Positions 17,115 to 25,624 of a stretch of DNA of 30,621 nucleotides are shown here, piece by piece. This DNA is from an uncultured Oscillospiraceae bacterium (lineage in GTDB: Bacteria > Bacillota > Clostridia > Oscillospirales > Ruminococcaceae): assembly GCA_910577365.1 (NCBI GenBank), contig CAJTMU010000018.1, forward strand, positions 9,832 through 40,452, written 5' to 3'. The notes under the pieces were generated by a model, which saw only the letters and a list, made by a program, of their open reading frames with translations, did not search any database and was not told the DNA's origin. A program made the translations under genes and the position numbers. How positions within the stretch are numbered: the first letter of the stretch is position 1; each line of letters opens with the position of its first letter.

Positions 17115-18074
17115 ATGAAGGTCAAAAATATTCTTTTGAGCGCGGTGCTGGCGGCGGGCTGTATTTTTACCGCAGCAGGCTGTTCGAATAAATCAGCGCC
17201 GGGAAATGTGGCTGAAATTTCTATACTGGACGGAGATACCGTTGCGGAGATAGAGATTGAGGGCTATGGCGTTATTAAAGCAAAGCTGTTCCCCGACATT
17301 GCCCCCAAAGCAGTTGAAAATTTTACCCTGCTTGCCGAAGCGGGATATTATGACGGACTGAAGATCCATCGTGTTCTCGCGGGACATTTTATGCAGGGAG
17401 GCTCACTGAACGGCGACGGCACGGGCGGCAGTGCGCTTGTTGACCCCAGCGGCGGATTTGAGATGGAAGTGAATGATCAGGTGCGTAACTTCTATGGGGC
17501 GCTGGGTTATGCAAACGTCAACGGCAAAAACACCACCCAGTTTTACATTGTAAACAACAAAACCCCTTCGGTTGATTACAACCAGCTTGATCCCAACGCC
17601 TTTAAAGCAAAGGCAGACGAGCTGACAGCCTCCCGCGACGCTCTGGAGGACACGGAAAGCCCCGAATACGCCATGTTAAACGCGCAGGTGAACCACTACA
17701 CAAATCTTACAAATATGATAAGCGGCGCTTCGGAGGAGATAAAAGAGAAATACAACACCGTGGGCGGCGATCCGTTCCTTGATGGCGGCTACACCGTTTT
17801 CGGGCAAACCTATGAGGGGTTTGAAGTACTGGATTCCATCGCGAACGTAAAGCTTGGTGCAAATAACGCCGGCGAACAGTCCAAGCCTATGGAAGATATA
17901 ATTATCAATTCTGTAAAGGTATATAAAGTAACCATAAGCACTGCCGAATCGGGCGAGGACAGCAGCTCGGGCGCGAGTACGCCCGTAAGCACGCCGACTG
18001 CGCCGGAAACGGAAAGCGCACCTACCACAGAGCTTGACGCGGCTACTACCGAAACCGAAGATAACGCGGCTTAA
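17115..18074 (+). CDS. Cyclophilin-type peptidyl-prolyl isomerase lipoprotein
   Basis: The start is placed at ATG 17115, because AAAGGAAAG lies between it and an upstream ATG at 17097. The 319-residue protein has a lipoprotein signal with candidate lipoboxes at residues 13-16 (LAAGC is visible) and 20-23 (TAAGC). The cyclophilin domain reads YYDGLKIHRVLAG and HFMQGGSLNGDG, with the catalytic Arg and Gln present. Then come KNTTQFYIVNN, a helical insertion, and PFLDGGYTVFGQTYEGFEVLDSI. After about residue 265 a Ser/Thr/Pro/Glu-rich low-complexity tail reaches the end. It is the last member of the tandem array and is followed by a terminator. Confidence 0.85.
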   Translation: MKVKNILLSAVLAAGCIFTAAGCSNKSAPGNVAEISILDGDTVAEIEIEGYGVIKAKLFPDIAPKAVENFTLLAEAGYYDGLKIHRVLAGHFMQGGSLNGDGTGGSALVDPSGGFEMEVNDQVRNFYGALGYANVNGKNTTQFYIVNNKTPSVDYNQLDPNAFKAKADELTASRDALEDTESPEYAMLNAQVNHYTNLTNMISGASEEIKEKYNTVGGDPFLDGGYTVFGQTYEGFEVLDSIANVKLGANNAGEQSKPMEDIIINSVKVYKVTISTAESGEDSSSGASTPVSTPTAPETESAPTTELDAATTETEDNAA

Positions 18075-18079
18075 ATAGC

Positions 18080-18113
18080 ACAAATCCCCCTTTGAATAAA
18101 AAGGGGGATTTGT
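18080..18113 (+). terminator. Terminator of the cysE-cysS-cyclophilin cluster
   Basis: ACAAATCCCCCTT and AAGGGGGATTTGT form a perfect 13-bp stem around an 8-base loop, 6 bp past the stop codon. It can also stop the converging minus-strand transcript ending at 18139. Confidence 0.75.
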
Positions 18114-18138
18114 CTTATGGAAAAGCCCGTCCAAAGTC

Positions 18139-18895
18139 CTAATTCATATTTAGCCCGAATGTCCTTACCGCGTTTTCCGAAAACAGCAGACATTTTTCCT
18201 TCGGTGAAATTTTAAGCCTCCTTGCGAAACGGATATGCTCCGCCTGACTGCAGCAAAAGCTGTCAGAACCGAATATAAATCTTTTGGGCATAGCGCGAAC
18301 GGATTTTTCAAGGCTTTTCATAATCTCGCCAATATGCCGCTGGCTGTCCGCGAGCGAGGAAATATCAAAATATACGTTTTCATATTCCACCATCTTATTA
18401 AAGCAGTCCGCGGTATTGGGGAAACAGCAGTGACAGCATATCAGTGTAACTCTGCGGTGCGCTTTAGCGGCATTTGCAATTATATCGGTTGACAAATATT
18501 GCGGATTGTCCAACCCCGAATGAAAAAGAACAGGTACACCGATTTTTCCGCTAACGCGAAAATGGGAGCAAGTTCCGAGCTGTCAAGAAAAACCGGCTCA
18601 TGTCCGCAATAGATTTTTCCGACGAGCAGCCTATGCGAGTACCGTATTCAAGCAGCCCGAGCTGCTCCCGATATCCGATAAGCAGACTTATACCGCCAAC
18701 CACCAATATGTTGGGAACGTCCCGAAACAGCTCCATGCAGCCTCTCATCGAGCCGATATCGCTTGTAAGCACCGAATCGGAGATGACTACCGCGCCAACT
18801 ACTCCGCTGCGCTCCAGCTCAAACAGAAGATTTGCTCTTTTTGCCCTCGGATTGAAATAATTTACGTGAAGATGCATAGGCGCGTCTATTATCAT
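18139..18895 (-). pseudogene. Amidohydrolase-type TIM-barrel gene with two frameshifts
   Basis: Three frames must be joined to read one protein of about 252 residues. The first part (18895 to about 18640) begins MIIDAPMHLHVNYFNP, a metal-binding HxH start. A second frame (about 18640-18545) reads LLVGKIYCGHEPVFLD and then ELAPIFALAEK. The third (about 18545-18139) reads IGVPVLFHSGLDNPQYL, later TLICCHCC and FIFGSDSF. Together they match metal-dependent amidohydrolase-like proteins (G-K-I-Y, V-L-F-H, GSD). Each junction is explained by one missing base, the second in an A5 run. The ATG overlaps the GNAT stop by 4 bp. True inactivation and sequencing error are both possible. Confidence 0.75.
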
Positions 18896-19368
18896 TCCTG
18901 CCGCTCCCCCAAAAACTTTGCCAGAAACAGACAGGAATTTTCCTCGTCCCAGTATTCCCGGAACACCTCAAGCGGCACAAAGCCCTCGCGCAGGTAAAAA
19001 GCGCGCGTCGCTTCATACGGCGGATAGAACGCGGATCCGTCCAGCGTTTTCACGGTCAGAACGCTCCGCCCCTCGGCAAGGCAGCGTTCCGCACACGCGT
19101 TTACCAACATATGTCCCGCCCCCTGTCGGTGATATTCCCTCAGAACCCCGATGCCAAATATCTCCGCCGAATAAGCGTTGTGTTCCTTGAGCGCCGCAAA
19201 AGCTATCGGCTTCTCATTGTCGTAAACGGCGAAAAACGGCATTGAGCGGTGCGTCTGCGCCTTTTTCGGTATATCCTCCGGCGGATTGAACCATTCGGGC
19301 AGACTGCCCATGATGCGCGCGGTTATTTCCTCCTTTAACGGTTCCGACTTGATCTCACGCAAAAGCAT
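18892..19368 (-). CDS. GNAT-family N-acetyltransferase
   Basis: The 158-residue protein is a complete GNAT domain. It has PFFAVYDNEKPIAFAAL (strands 2-3), IFGIGVLREYHRQGAGHMLV with the acetyl-CoA motif R-Q-G-A-G-H (about 78-83), VLTVKT, and a late ATRAFYLREGFVPLEVF. The acceptor substrate is unknown. The ATG has AAGGAGG about six bases upstream. Its stop overlaps the ATG of the broken amidohydrolase gene by 4 bp, so they formed an operon and perhaps acted on one metabolite or detoxified it together. Confidence 0.87.
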   Translation of the reverse strand: MLLREIKSEPLKEEITARIMGSLPEWFNPPEDIPKKAQTHRSMPFFAVYDNEKPIAFAALKEHNAYSAEIFGIGVLREYHRQGAGHMLVNACAERCLAEGRSVLTVKTLDGSAFYPPYEATRAFYLREGFVPLEVFREYWDEENSCLFLAKFLGERQE

Positions 19369-19382
19369 ATTATCCTCCTTCT

Positions 19383-19411
19383 AAAACAAAAACCGCGGAC
19401 AGCTCCGCGGT
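19383..19411 (-). terminator. Rho-independent terminator downstream of the kinase/RNA-ligase remnant
   Basis: On the minus strand ACCGCGG and CCGCGGT pair around a 6-base loop (19411-19392), followed by TTTTGTTTTAG. It ends transcripts coming from the histidine kinase side and insulates the GNAT gene. Confidence 0.75.
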
Positions 19412-19547
19412 AAAAATCTATACGGAACGAAAAAACACAACACGAACAGAAGCTCTTTCAGCCCCGAACATTTCAATTGTATTTCTCCGCTCTTTCCGAC
19501 TGCGGCGGAAAACTCCGCGCCGTCGGGCAAATCACACTCCTTAAATA

Positions 19548-19739
19548 TTATCGACTAAGAGCCGCCGTAAAAACTTCCTCAACGGTAAATGTAATTCTGA
19601 CCAGTCCTATCGCGGCAAACTCTCCGCTCAGCTTTTCAAACCCGCACATCACCAAGCCGGCAGCGCGGAAACACGCATCGTTCCCATCGCCGCCGGTAAG
19701 CGCAACGATACAGTGCGGTACCCAGCCGTCAGGAAAATA
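19548..19739 (-). pseudogene. C-terminal remnant of a 2'-5' RNA ligase-like protein
   Basis: A 63-codon open stretch without a start codon follows the histidine kinase. It reads YFPDGWVPHCIVALTGGD, then ELV-like helices (LVMCGFEKLSGEFAAIGL) and VRITFTVEEVF before a TAA. The W-x-P-H-C-x-x-A block resembles the second HxT/S motif of 2H phosphoesterases (2'-5' RNA ligase family), and the end also fits. The N-terminal half is missing: a TAG at 19740-19742 closes the frame. It looks like a gene fragment left by a deletion next to the kinase. The rest of 19412-19547 shows no gene. Confidence 0.5.
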
Positions 19740-19778
19740 CTACTCCCAACCGCCACAGACCATGCGGTTTGTCAAGCC

Positions 19779-21266
19779 CTACTGCTGACCCTTATCCCCT
19801 TTTCTCCATATCCTCATGGATTTCCCCTGCTCCTGCCGCGCTCCGTATTCGGGAGCTTCGAACCAGAAGGTGCTGCCCTCTCCGACAACGCTGTCCGCGC
19901 CGTAGGCAAAGCCGTGCTGCTCCAGCACTCCCTTTACTATCGACAGACCTATGCCGCTGCCCATTTTGGCTCGCTTGTGAGTCTTGCTGCGTTCGCTCAC
20001 CTTGTAGTATCTGTCCCAGATATAGGGCAGATAGTCGGGCGAAATACCCTCGCCGTGGTCTGAGACCTCAAAGCGGACAATTCCGTCGCCTTTGCGGTAA
20101 AGCCGCACTATCACAAGATTATCGTCCCCCGCATAGGTTACGGCGTTGTTGATAAGATTGTATATAACCTGCTCCAGCTTGGTTATATCCGCGGATATCA
20201 TTATATTCTCCTCGGCATTCAGGTCGAACACTATCCCGTCTTTCTCCTTAAGGATATCAAAACGTGATATTACCCCCGACAGCCGATCGCTCAAGTCAAA
20301 GCTCTCGATATTCATTTCCGCCACTCCCGCCTGAAGCTTCGAGCGGTCAAGAATATCGTTCACAAGTGAAGAAAGTCGGTCAGTTTCGTCGATTATTATT
20401 TTCAGATGCCGCTCCCGCTTATCGGGGTTATCGCCCGAAATATCCCTTATCATCTCCGCGTAAGCCTTTATCATGGTGAGCGGGGTGCGCAGGTCGTGAG
20501 ATATGTTCGCCATCAGCTCTCGCTGAAGATTTTCCGATTTCGCTATCTCCTTTGAAGCGGATTTCAGCGTACCAGCAAGCTGCTTTATCTCCGCATAATC
20601 GCGCTCGCCTATCTTCGCCTCAAATTTGCCCTGAGGCAGCTCCTTGGCGGAGGTGTTTATACGAATTATCGGATAGGTTATTTTTGAAGCAAACAACGCC
20701 GAAATAAACAGCGTGATTATAAGCGTTATTACCGAAACGAAAAAATATTGCCGCCTGAAAATGCTCATTGTTGTGCCGATTGGCTGAATGTAATTGCAGA
20801 TGCACACATAGCCCTCTGGATATTCCTTGTTGTCGCCGATACCCGTTACGAGCATAAGCACCGTATTGTTCTCGCGCTCGTCCTTAAAGCGGCGGTATAC
20901 TGTTCCTGTACCCGATTTTTTAACCTCCGCCATATAGCCCTCTTTGGAAAGAAGCAGCAGGGAGCCGCTGCCCGGCAGCTCGTTTTTCTCATGGGTGTAA
21001 TATCGGGAATTTTCATAGTCCACCGCAGTAACACTGATATACATCTTGTTTTTCAGCGCGGTTCTGTCGATTATATCCGCAAGCTCGGTATTATACCAGT
21101 TTGAGCGTATCGTGATAACGGCGTCGCTTATCTCGTAGGTTTTCATCCATTCGTAGAATGTGGGAAACATCTCAATAAGAAAAATATAGGCGAACAAAAG
21201 CAGCATTGCCACCACAAGCTCAAACCTTAGCCATACCTGAAACTTTATGCTTTTAAAACGATACAT
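19779..21266 (-). CDS. Membrane sensor histidine kinase
   Basis: From ATG 21266 the protein has 495 residues. A TTG at 21290 is an alternative start. TM1 lies at about 12-33, an extracytoplasmic sensor domain at about 34-175, TM2 at about 177-200, then a HAMP-like linker (KITYPIIRINTSAKELPQG). The HisKA H-box is NISHDLRTPLT with H257, followed by the ATPase N-box NLINNAVTY, G1 DHGEGI and G2 GSGIGLSIVKG. It should autophosphorylate and pass phosphate to the regulator encoded 108 bp upstream. Its signal is unknown. The tail after the ATPase domain (ARQEQGKSMRIWRKGDKGQQ) is basic and abnormal-looking, next to a pseudogene. Confidence 0.92.
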   Translation of the reverse strand: MYRFKSIKFQVWLRFELVVAMLLLFAYIFLIEMFPTFYEWMKTYEISDAVITIRSNWYNTELADIIDRTALKNKMYISVTAVDYENSRYYTHEKNELPGSGSLLLLSKEGYMAEVKKSGTGTVYRRFKDERENNTVLMLVTGIGDNKEYPEGYVCICNYIQPIGTTMSIFRRQYFFVSVITLIITLFISALFASKITYPIIRINTSAKELPQGKFEAKIGERDYAEIKQLAGTLKSASKEIAKSENLQRELMANISHDLRTPLTMIKAYAEMIRDISGDNPDKRERHLKIIIDETDRLSSLVNDILDRSKLQAGVAEMNIESFDLSDRLSGVISRFDILKEKDGIVFDLNAEENIMISADITKLEQVIYNLINNAVTYAGDDNLVIVRLYRKGDGIVRFEVSDHGEGISPDYLPYIWDRYYKVSERSKTHKRAKMGSGIGLSIVKGVLEQHGFAYGADSVVGEGSTFWFEAPEYGARQEQGKSMRIWRKGDKGQQ

Positions 21267-21374
21267 TTTTACGATTTGCCACCTCGCCAACTAATGAAAA
21301 TTGAGAATGCATATACAAAGTCCCAGAATAAGCACGCCGCTCCATAAATGCATTTTAATGTGTAAAACAGCGCT

Positions 21375-22046
21375 TTACGCCTCAAACTTATAACCAAGAC
21401 CCCTTAAAGTCACAATAAATTTTCTGTAAGGACCGAGATTGTTACGCAGCATTTTAATATGAGTGTCTATGGTGCGGTCATCGCCGTAGAAATCGTACCC
21501 CCACACGTCCTCAAGCAGCTTGTTGCGCGAAAGGGCTATGTTTTTATTGCGCACAAGATAAAACAGCAGATCATACTCTTTCGGTGTGAGATTCGCCTTT
21601 TCCCCGTCAATGAATACGTCGCGTGAGGTAAAGTTTATATCCAGTCCCTCAAACTTTTCCGTTTCCGCGGGAACCGCCGCCACTGTGCTGTTGCGCTTAA
21701 CTATGGCGTTTATTCGCGCCATTACCTCCTTGGGCGAAAACGGCTTTACCACATAGTCGTCTATGCCGATCTCGAAACCGAACAGCTTGTCATACTCCTC
21801 TCCCCTTGCAGAAAGCATAAGCACGGGTATCTGCTTTAACTTGCGTATTTCCTTGCAGGCGGAATAGCCGTCAAGACGCGGCATCATAACGTCCATGATT
21901 ATGATGTCGTAATCACGCTCACGCACCATATCCACCGCCTGCATACCGTCGCAGGCCTCATCTACCTCGTGACCCTCAAACTCCGCATATTCCTTTATAA
22001 CCTCACGAATATTCGCTTCATCGTCAACCACCAGTATTTTATACAT
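21375..22046 (-). CDS. OmpR/PhoB-family response regulator
   Basis: The 223-residue protein has a receiver domain with the acidic pair D8-D9, phosphoacceptor D52 (IIIMDVMMP), the conserved Ser/Ala LSARG and the lysine in VVKPFSP. A winged-helix C-terminal domain carries NLTPKEYDLLFYLV and TVIDTHIKMLR-like (RTIDTHIKMLRNNLG) and ends TLRGLGYKFEA. AAAGGAGG stands nine bases before the ATG. It is transcribed first, with the kinase downstream. The 21267-21374 gap has no gene. Target genes are unknown. Confidence 0.94.
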   Translation of the reverse strand: MYKILVVDDEANIREVIKEYAEFEGHEVDEACDGMQAVDMVRERDYDIIIMDVMMPRLDGYSACKEIRKLKQIPVLMLSARGEEYDKLFGFEIGIDDYVVKPFSPKEVMARINAIVKRNSTVAAVPAETEKFEGLDINFTSRDVFIDGEKANLTPKEYDLLFYLVRNKNIALSRNKLLEDVWGYDFYGDDRTIDTHIKMLRNNLGPYRKFIVTLRGLGYKFEA

Positions 22047-22093
22047 CTTAAACGTCCTCCTTTACAGGATAATTTCTTTTCATAATAATTTCG

Positions 22094-22135
22094 GGATAAA
22101 AAAGACGGCGTTCCGAAAGCTTATTGCAGAACGCC
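22094..22135 (-). terminator. Rho-independent terminator upstream of the two-component operon
   Basis: On the minus strand GGCGTTC and GAACGCC pair (22135-22107) around a 15-base loop, followed by GTCTTTTTTATCC. It ends the transcript of the kinase-like gene at 22357 before the response regulator. Confidence 0.7.
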
Positions 22136-22146
22136 AGATTGCGTAT

Positions 22147-22243
22147 TTAAGTAATCGCTGATTAAAACACAATCGCCCCGTTAACACGAGGGAACTCATG
22201 GGACTGTATGCGTTACGCTTCGCTTTAATCAGCGATTCCTTAA
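22147..22243. mobile_element. MITE-like palindromic element, 97 bp
   Basis: TTAAGTAATCGCTGATTAAA at the left edge and its inverse at the right edge (TTTAATCAGCGATTCCTTAA, 22224-22243) match at 19 of 20 positions. The TTAAGGAA-type edge resembles that of the 166-bp element at 11264, so both may be mobilised by the same transposase. There is no coding capacity. It lies between the kinase-like gene and its terminator. The 22244-22356 remainder shows no gene. Confidence 0.6.
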
Positions 22244-22356
22244 CGCTTGGTAGGATGTGCTGTCAAGCCGCTGCCGGCTGACAATATCATTATAGCCCCG
22301 TATTATGACAGCAGAGTGAAAGCCGCTTGAATTATTCTTGTTCGTAAGCTAAAAAG

Positions 22357-23475
22357 CTATTGCTCCGTATCCCTGAAAGCAGATATAACTTTCTCCATCT
22401 TAAGGCGTACGGGGTCAAGCCTGCTGCCGCAGAATAGTATGTCGGGATATTCGCCAAGCTCGATACGCCGCGGAGCGTTGCCCGTAAGGACGCAGCCGTT
22501 TGCTCTGTAAAGCGGAATATCCAGCGTAAGACAATATCGTCCGCCCGCTTCGGAAATATTCAGGCTGCCGCCCGCTGCGCCAACGAACTCGCGGATAATA
22601 GGTATACCATATGACATATGCCTGTGACCGAAATCGAACCCAAGCCGCTCCGAGCTTTCCCGCCCGAAGCTGACAGAGCTTTCATTTGAAATACTCAGGC
22701 GCATATACCGCAACGAGTCCTTTTCAACACTGCTCATCGCAACCGTAGGCTCACAATCCCTCGGCGAGTACATCAAGGCATTCTGTATTGCATTAAGAAG
22801 CGCCTCCACGGCGTGCCGGGCATTTACAGCAATCTCCAGACTTTCACAATCGCACAGAAAGCGCAGTTCTCTCCCGCATTTTGCAAGAAACAGATTGCAG
22901 CGTTCCACCAGAGATCCTGCAAGGTAGACCGCGTCCACAACCGCGGCAGGTTCGCTCTCCTTTGCCGTAAAATACCGGAACATATTGCAGGATTCCGCGT
23001 ACATATTCCTTACAAGGCTTTCTATCTGATAAAGACGGACTATCATGTCATACCACAAATTGTCCTCCGCCGTCCTGCGAAGATCCTCGGAGATTTCCAG
23101 CACGGAATCAATTCCGTCTTCAAGCGTTTTGAACGCGGGAGAGATACAAAAGATCCCGTCCGTTTTAGAAAACGTTTCCAGAGCCTGCCGATAATCGGTT
23201 ATCCTGCAAACGTAAAGCTTCCCTGTAAGATGTCCGCCCTGCGGAAGAAGCTCGGCGCACCGCAGCTCTCCCCTGATGAATATCCCAACACTTCTGCGCT
23301 CCCTCACTGGCGGCACGACGGCTTCATTCAGTCTCGGAATGATATCCAGACCTCTTGGAAACAGCTCCGGCTTGCTGCTGAAAAGGCATTTCAGCTCACC
23401 GTCCAGCACCGCATAAATATCCTCCGATCCGGCAAAGCGCGCGACAAAATCCTTTGCCGCGCTTGCAGGGGTCAA
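22357..23475 (-). CDS. Soluble histidine-kinase-like ATPase protein without obvious phosphoacceptor
   Basis: The 372-residue protein has an N-terminal PAS-like part (EDIYAVLDGELKCLFSSKPELFP), a helical middle (about 125-205), and a GHKL ATPase domain with N-box ALLNAIQNALMYSP and a G2-like MSYGIPIIREFVGAAGGSL. No histidine occurs in the helical stretch FKTLEDGIDSVLEISEDL through VRNMY where the H-box should be. There are no membrane segments and no partner regulator. It may be a pseudokinase or an ATP-binding sensor. The start is a TTG with no clear ribosome binding site, 10 bp after pepF. A GTG about 22 codons later, preceded by GGAGG, is an alternative. Confidence 0.65.
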   Translation of the reverse strand: MTPASAAKDFVARFAGSEDIYAVLDGELKCLFSSKPELFPRGLDIIPRLNEAVVPPVRERRSVGIFIRGELRCAELLPQGGHLTGKLYVCRITDYRQALETFSKTDGIFCISPAFKTLEDGIDSVLEISEDLRRTAEDNLWYDMIVRLYQIESLVRNMYAESCNMFRYFTAKESEPAAVVDAVYLAGSLVERCNLFLAKCGRELRFLCDCESLEIAVNARHAVEALLNAIQNALMYSPRDCEPTVAMSSVEKDSLRYMRLSISNESSVSFGRESSERLGFDFGHRHMSYGIPIIREFVGAAGGSLNISEAGGRYCLTLDIPLYRANGCVLTGNAPRRIELGEYPDILFCGSRLDPVRLKMEKVISAFRDTEQ

Positions 23476-23485
23476 AGCGGTAGCG

Positions 23486-25282
23486 TTAATCGGTCATCAG
23501 TCCTTCCAACTCGTCGATAAGCGTGTTGAACAGTCCCAACGCGTCAGAAACCGGCTTCTTGGAGGTCATATCCACACCCGCGCCCTTAAGCAGCGTTATC
23601 GGGTCGGCAGAGCTGCCGCTGCTCAGGAATCCGATATAATCCTTCACAGCGCCCGCGCCTTCCTTCAGAATACGCTCCGAAAGAGCAATCGCCGCGGAGA
23701 AGCCGGTAGAATACTGGTACACATAATAATTGTAGTAGAAATGCGGTATTCTCGCCCACTCCATATCCAGCTCGCTGTCGATGATTATATCCTCGCCATA
23801 GTATAGCTTGTTCAGCCCGCGGTACATCTCGCAAAGAGCGTCCGCCGTAAGACTTTCGCCGTTTTCGGCTTTGCGGTTTATCATCAGCTCAAATTCAGCG
23901 AACATGGTCTGGCGGTACAGAGTAGTCCTGAACTGCTCCAAAAAGTAATTAATCAGATACGCGCGGCGCTTTTTGTCGGTGGTCTTTTTCAGCAGGCTCT
24001 GCATAAGGAGACTCTCATTGCAGGTGGAAGCCACCTCCGCGACAAATATCACATAGTCAGAGTAGCATATCGGCTGGTTCTCATTGGAAAGATATGAGTG
24101 TATCGCGTGACCCATCTCATGCGCAAGGGTAAACTCACTTTCCAGCGTGTCCTTGTAGTTCAGCAGCACAAACGGGTGTACCCTCGCGCCTGCGGAATAC
24201 GCCCCGCTGCGCTTGCCCACATTCTCATAGATATCTATCCAGTGCTGCTTCATACCCTTTTTGAATATCTCGCGGTATTCATCTCCCATGGGCGCTAATG
24301 ATTCGTAGACCTCCTGCCATGCCTCCTCAAACGGTATCTTCATATCCGCGTCGGGGACTATGGGCGTATAAAGGTCGTACACATGCAGCTCGTCAAGCCC
24401 CAGCAGCTTTTTGCGCAGCCTTACATACTTGTACATATACTCCATGTTGTCGTGAACTGCCTCAATAAGGCTGTGGTAAACGCTCTCGGGCACCTCAGTG
24501 CCGTCCAGAGCCGCTTGGAGCGTGTTGTCATATTTTCTCGCCTTAGCTCTGAAAACAAGCGTTTTTACCTGCGAGGACAGCACCGCCGCCGCGGTGTTTC
24601 TGAAGCTCTCGTAGGTATGGTACATTGAATCGAACGCCGATTTTCTAAGCACCCTGTCGGGGCTTTTCACCAGCGTGGTATAGCTGCCATGTGTGACCTG
24701 ATGAGCGTTCCCGTCCTTGTCGTAAGCGTCGGGGAATTTCAAATCTGCGTCGCTGAACATCGAGTAAATGGTATCGGGAGAGCCTGCCATCTCACCCGTC
24801 AGCGCCAACAAGCGCTCCTCCGCCTCGGAAAGAATGTGGGCGCGCTTTCTGCGTATATTATCGATAACGCGGCGGTACAGCTCCAGCCCAGGGCAGGTCT
24901 TGTAAAATCCCCACATATTCTCGTCGGGAATAGCAAGCAGCTCGGGCGTTACGAACGCCGCCGCTTCGGATATCTCCACATAAAGCTTCTCGACACGCGC
25001 GGTCATATCCTGATATTCTGACCTCGCGGTATCCTCGTCGTTTTTCCGCTGAGCGTAGTTCACCAAGCTGTCAAACGTGACGGTCATCTTATCTTCAAGA
25101 ATCATATACTCATACAGCTTTTTCGCGGAGGATAACTGTCCTTTGAACTCAGCTATCCTTTCAACAAAGCCTTTCGCGTTCTGAAAACTGCTCTCCCACG
25201 CCGCATCGTCAGCATAGATATCCTCTATCGCCCACTTGTACTCCGACGGAACGTCGCACCTATTAGGTATTCTTTCTGCCAT
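23486..25282 (-). CDS. pepF: Oligoendopeptidase F, M3 family
   Basis: The 598-residue cytosolic zinc peptidase cleaves short peptides. The start is ATG 25282, with GGAG eight bases upstream. A longer start would run through the intergenic repeat. It has the N-terminal WAIEDIYADDAAWE, the helical PepF body, and the metal site HEMGHAIHSY with H388, E389 and H392. The third ligand glutamate lies in the following FVAEVASTCNE. It also has the late YYNYYVYQYSTGFSAAIALS substrate-binding stretch, and a DUF-like PITLLKGAGVDM end. Length and motifs are complete. The kinase-like gene follows after 10 bp, so the two are probably co-transcribed. Confidence 0.95.
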   Translation of the reverse strand: MAERIPNRCDVPSEYKWAIEDIYADDAAWESSFQNAKGFVERIAEFKGQLSSAKKLYEYMILEDKMTVTFDSLVNYAQRKNDEDTARSEYQDMTARVEKLYVEISEAAAFVTPELLAIPDENMWGFYKTCPGLELYRRVIDNIRRKRAHILSEAEERLLALTGEMAGSPDTIYSMFSDADLKFPDAYDKDGNAHQVTHGSYTTLVKSPDRVLRKSAFDSMYHTYESFRNTAAAVLSSQVKTLVFRAKARKYDNTLQAALDGTEVPESVYHSLIEAVHDNMEYMYKYVRLRKKLLGLDELHVYDLYTPIVPDADMKIPFEEAWQEVYESLAPMGDEYREIFKKGMKQHWIDIYENVGKRSGAYSAGARVHPFVLLNYKDTLESEFTLAHEMGHAIHSYLSNENQPICYSDYVIFVAEVASTCNESLLMQSLLKKTTDKKRRAYLINYFLEQFRTTLYRQTMFAEFELMINRKAENGESLTADALCEMYRGLNKLYYGEDIIIDSELDMEWARIPHFYYNYYVYQYSTGFSAAIALSERILKEGAGAVKDYIGFLSSGSSADPITLLKGAGVDMTSKKPVSDALGLFNTLIDELEGLMTD

Positions 25283-25348
25283 TTGATTTACTCCTTTCTG
25301 TATCCCGCTTTGGGTATTCTCAGCCCAATCAGGGCTGAACCGAATTGT

Positions 25349-25509
25349 AGAACCTGTCCGCAAAGCCGCCCAACGCTTGTCTTGCGGCAAAATTTCCGTC
25401 TTTCTTCGTTGATTTTTCTTGGTGTACATGAAGTATGCCAAGAAAAACGCTTTAAACGTGAAAATTCTGCTTCACATTCCAAGCATTTAGGGCCATGTGA
25501 AAAGGTTCT
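25349..25509 (+). mobile_element. MITE-like element, family A copy 1 (161 bp)
   Basis: It begins AGAACCTGTCCGCAAAGCCGC and ends in AAAGGTTCT. The first 35 bp match the inverse of the right part of the element at 27842-28005 at about 32 positions, so both belong to one family in opposite orientations. Outer ends AGAACCT and AGGTTCT are inverse copies. It sits just upstream of pepF. It has no coding capacity. Confidence 0.6.
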
Positions 25510-25531
25510 GAATTTTGATTAAATTAACATA

Positions 25532-25556
25532 ATTCAGGCTGACCTGAATCTTTTTT
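25532..25556 (+). terminator. Possible bidirectional terminator hairpin
   Basis: ATTCAGG, CTGA loop, CCTGAAT (25532-25549) is followed on the plus strand by CTTTTTTAACA. On the minus strand it lies about 75 bp past the stop of the membrane gene at 25625 and could serve as its terminator, with a weaker T tail. Confidence 0.5.
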
Positions 25557-25624
25557 AACACTGTTAGAAAAATGCTGTACATTTGAGATTTCACGGGGCA
25601 TTCGGTTATTTAAACAAAACCGCC

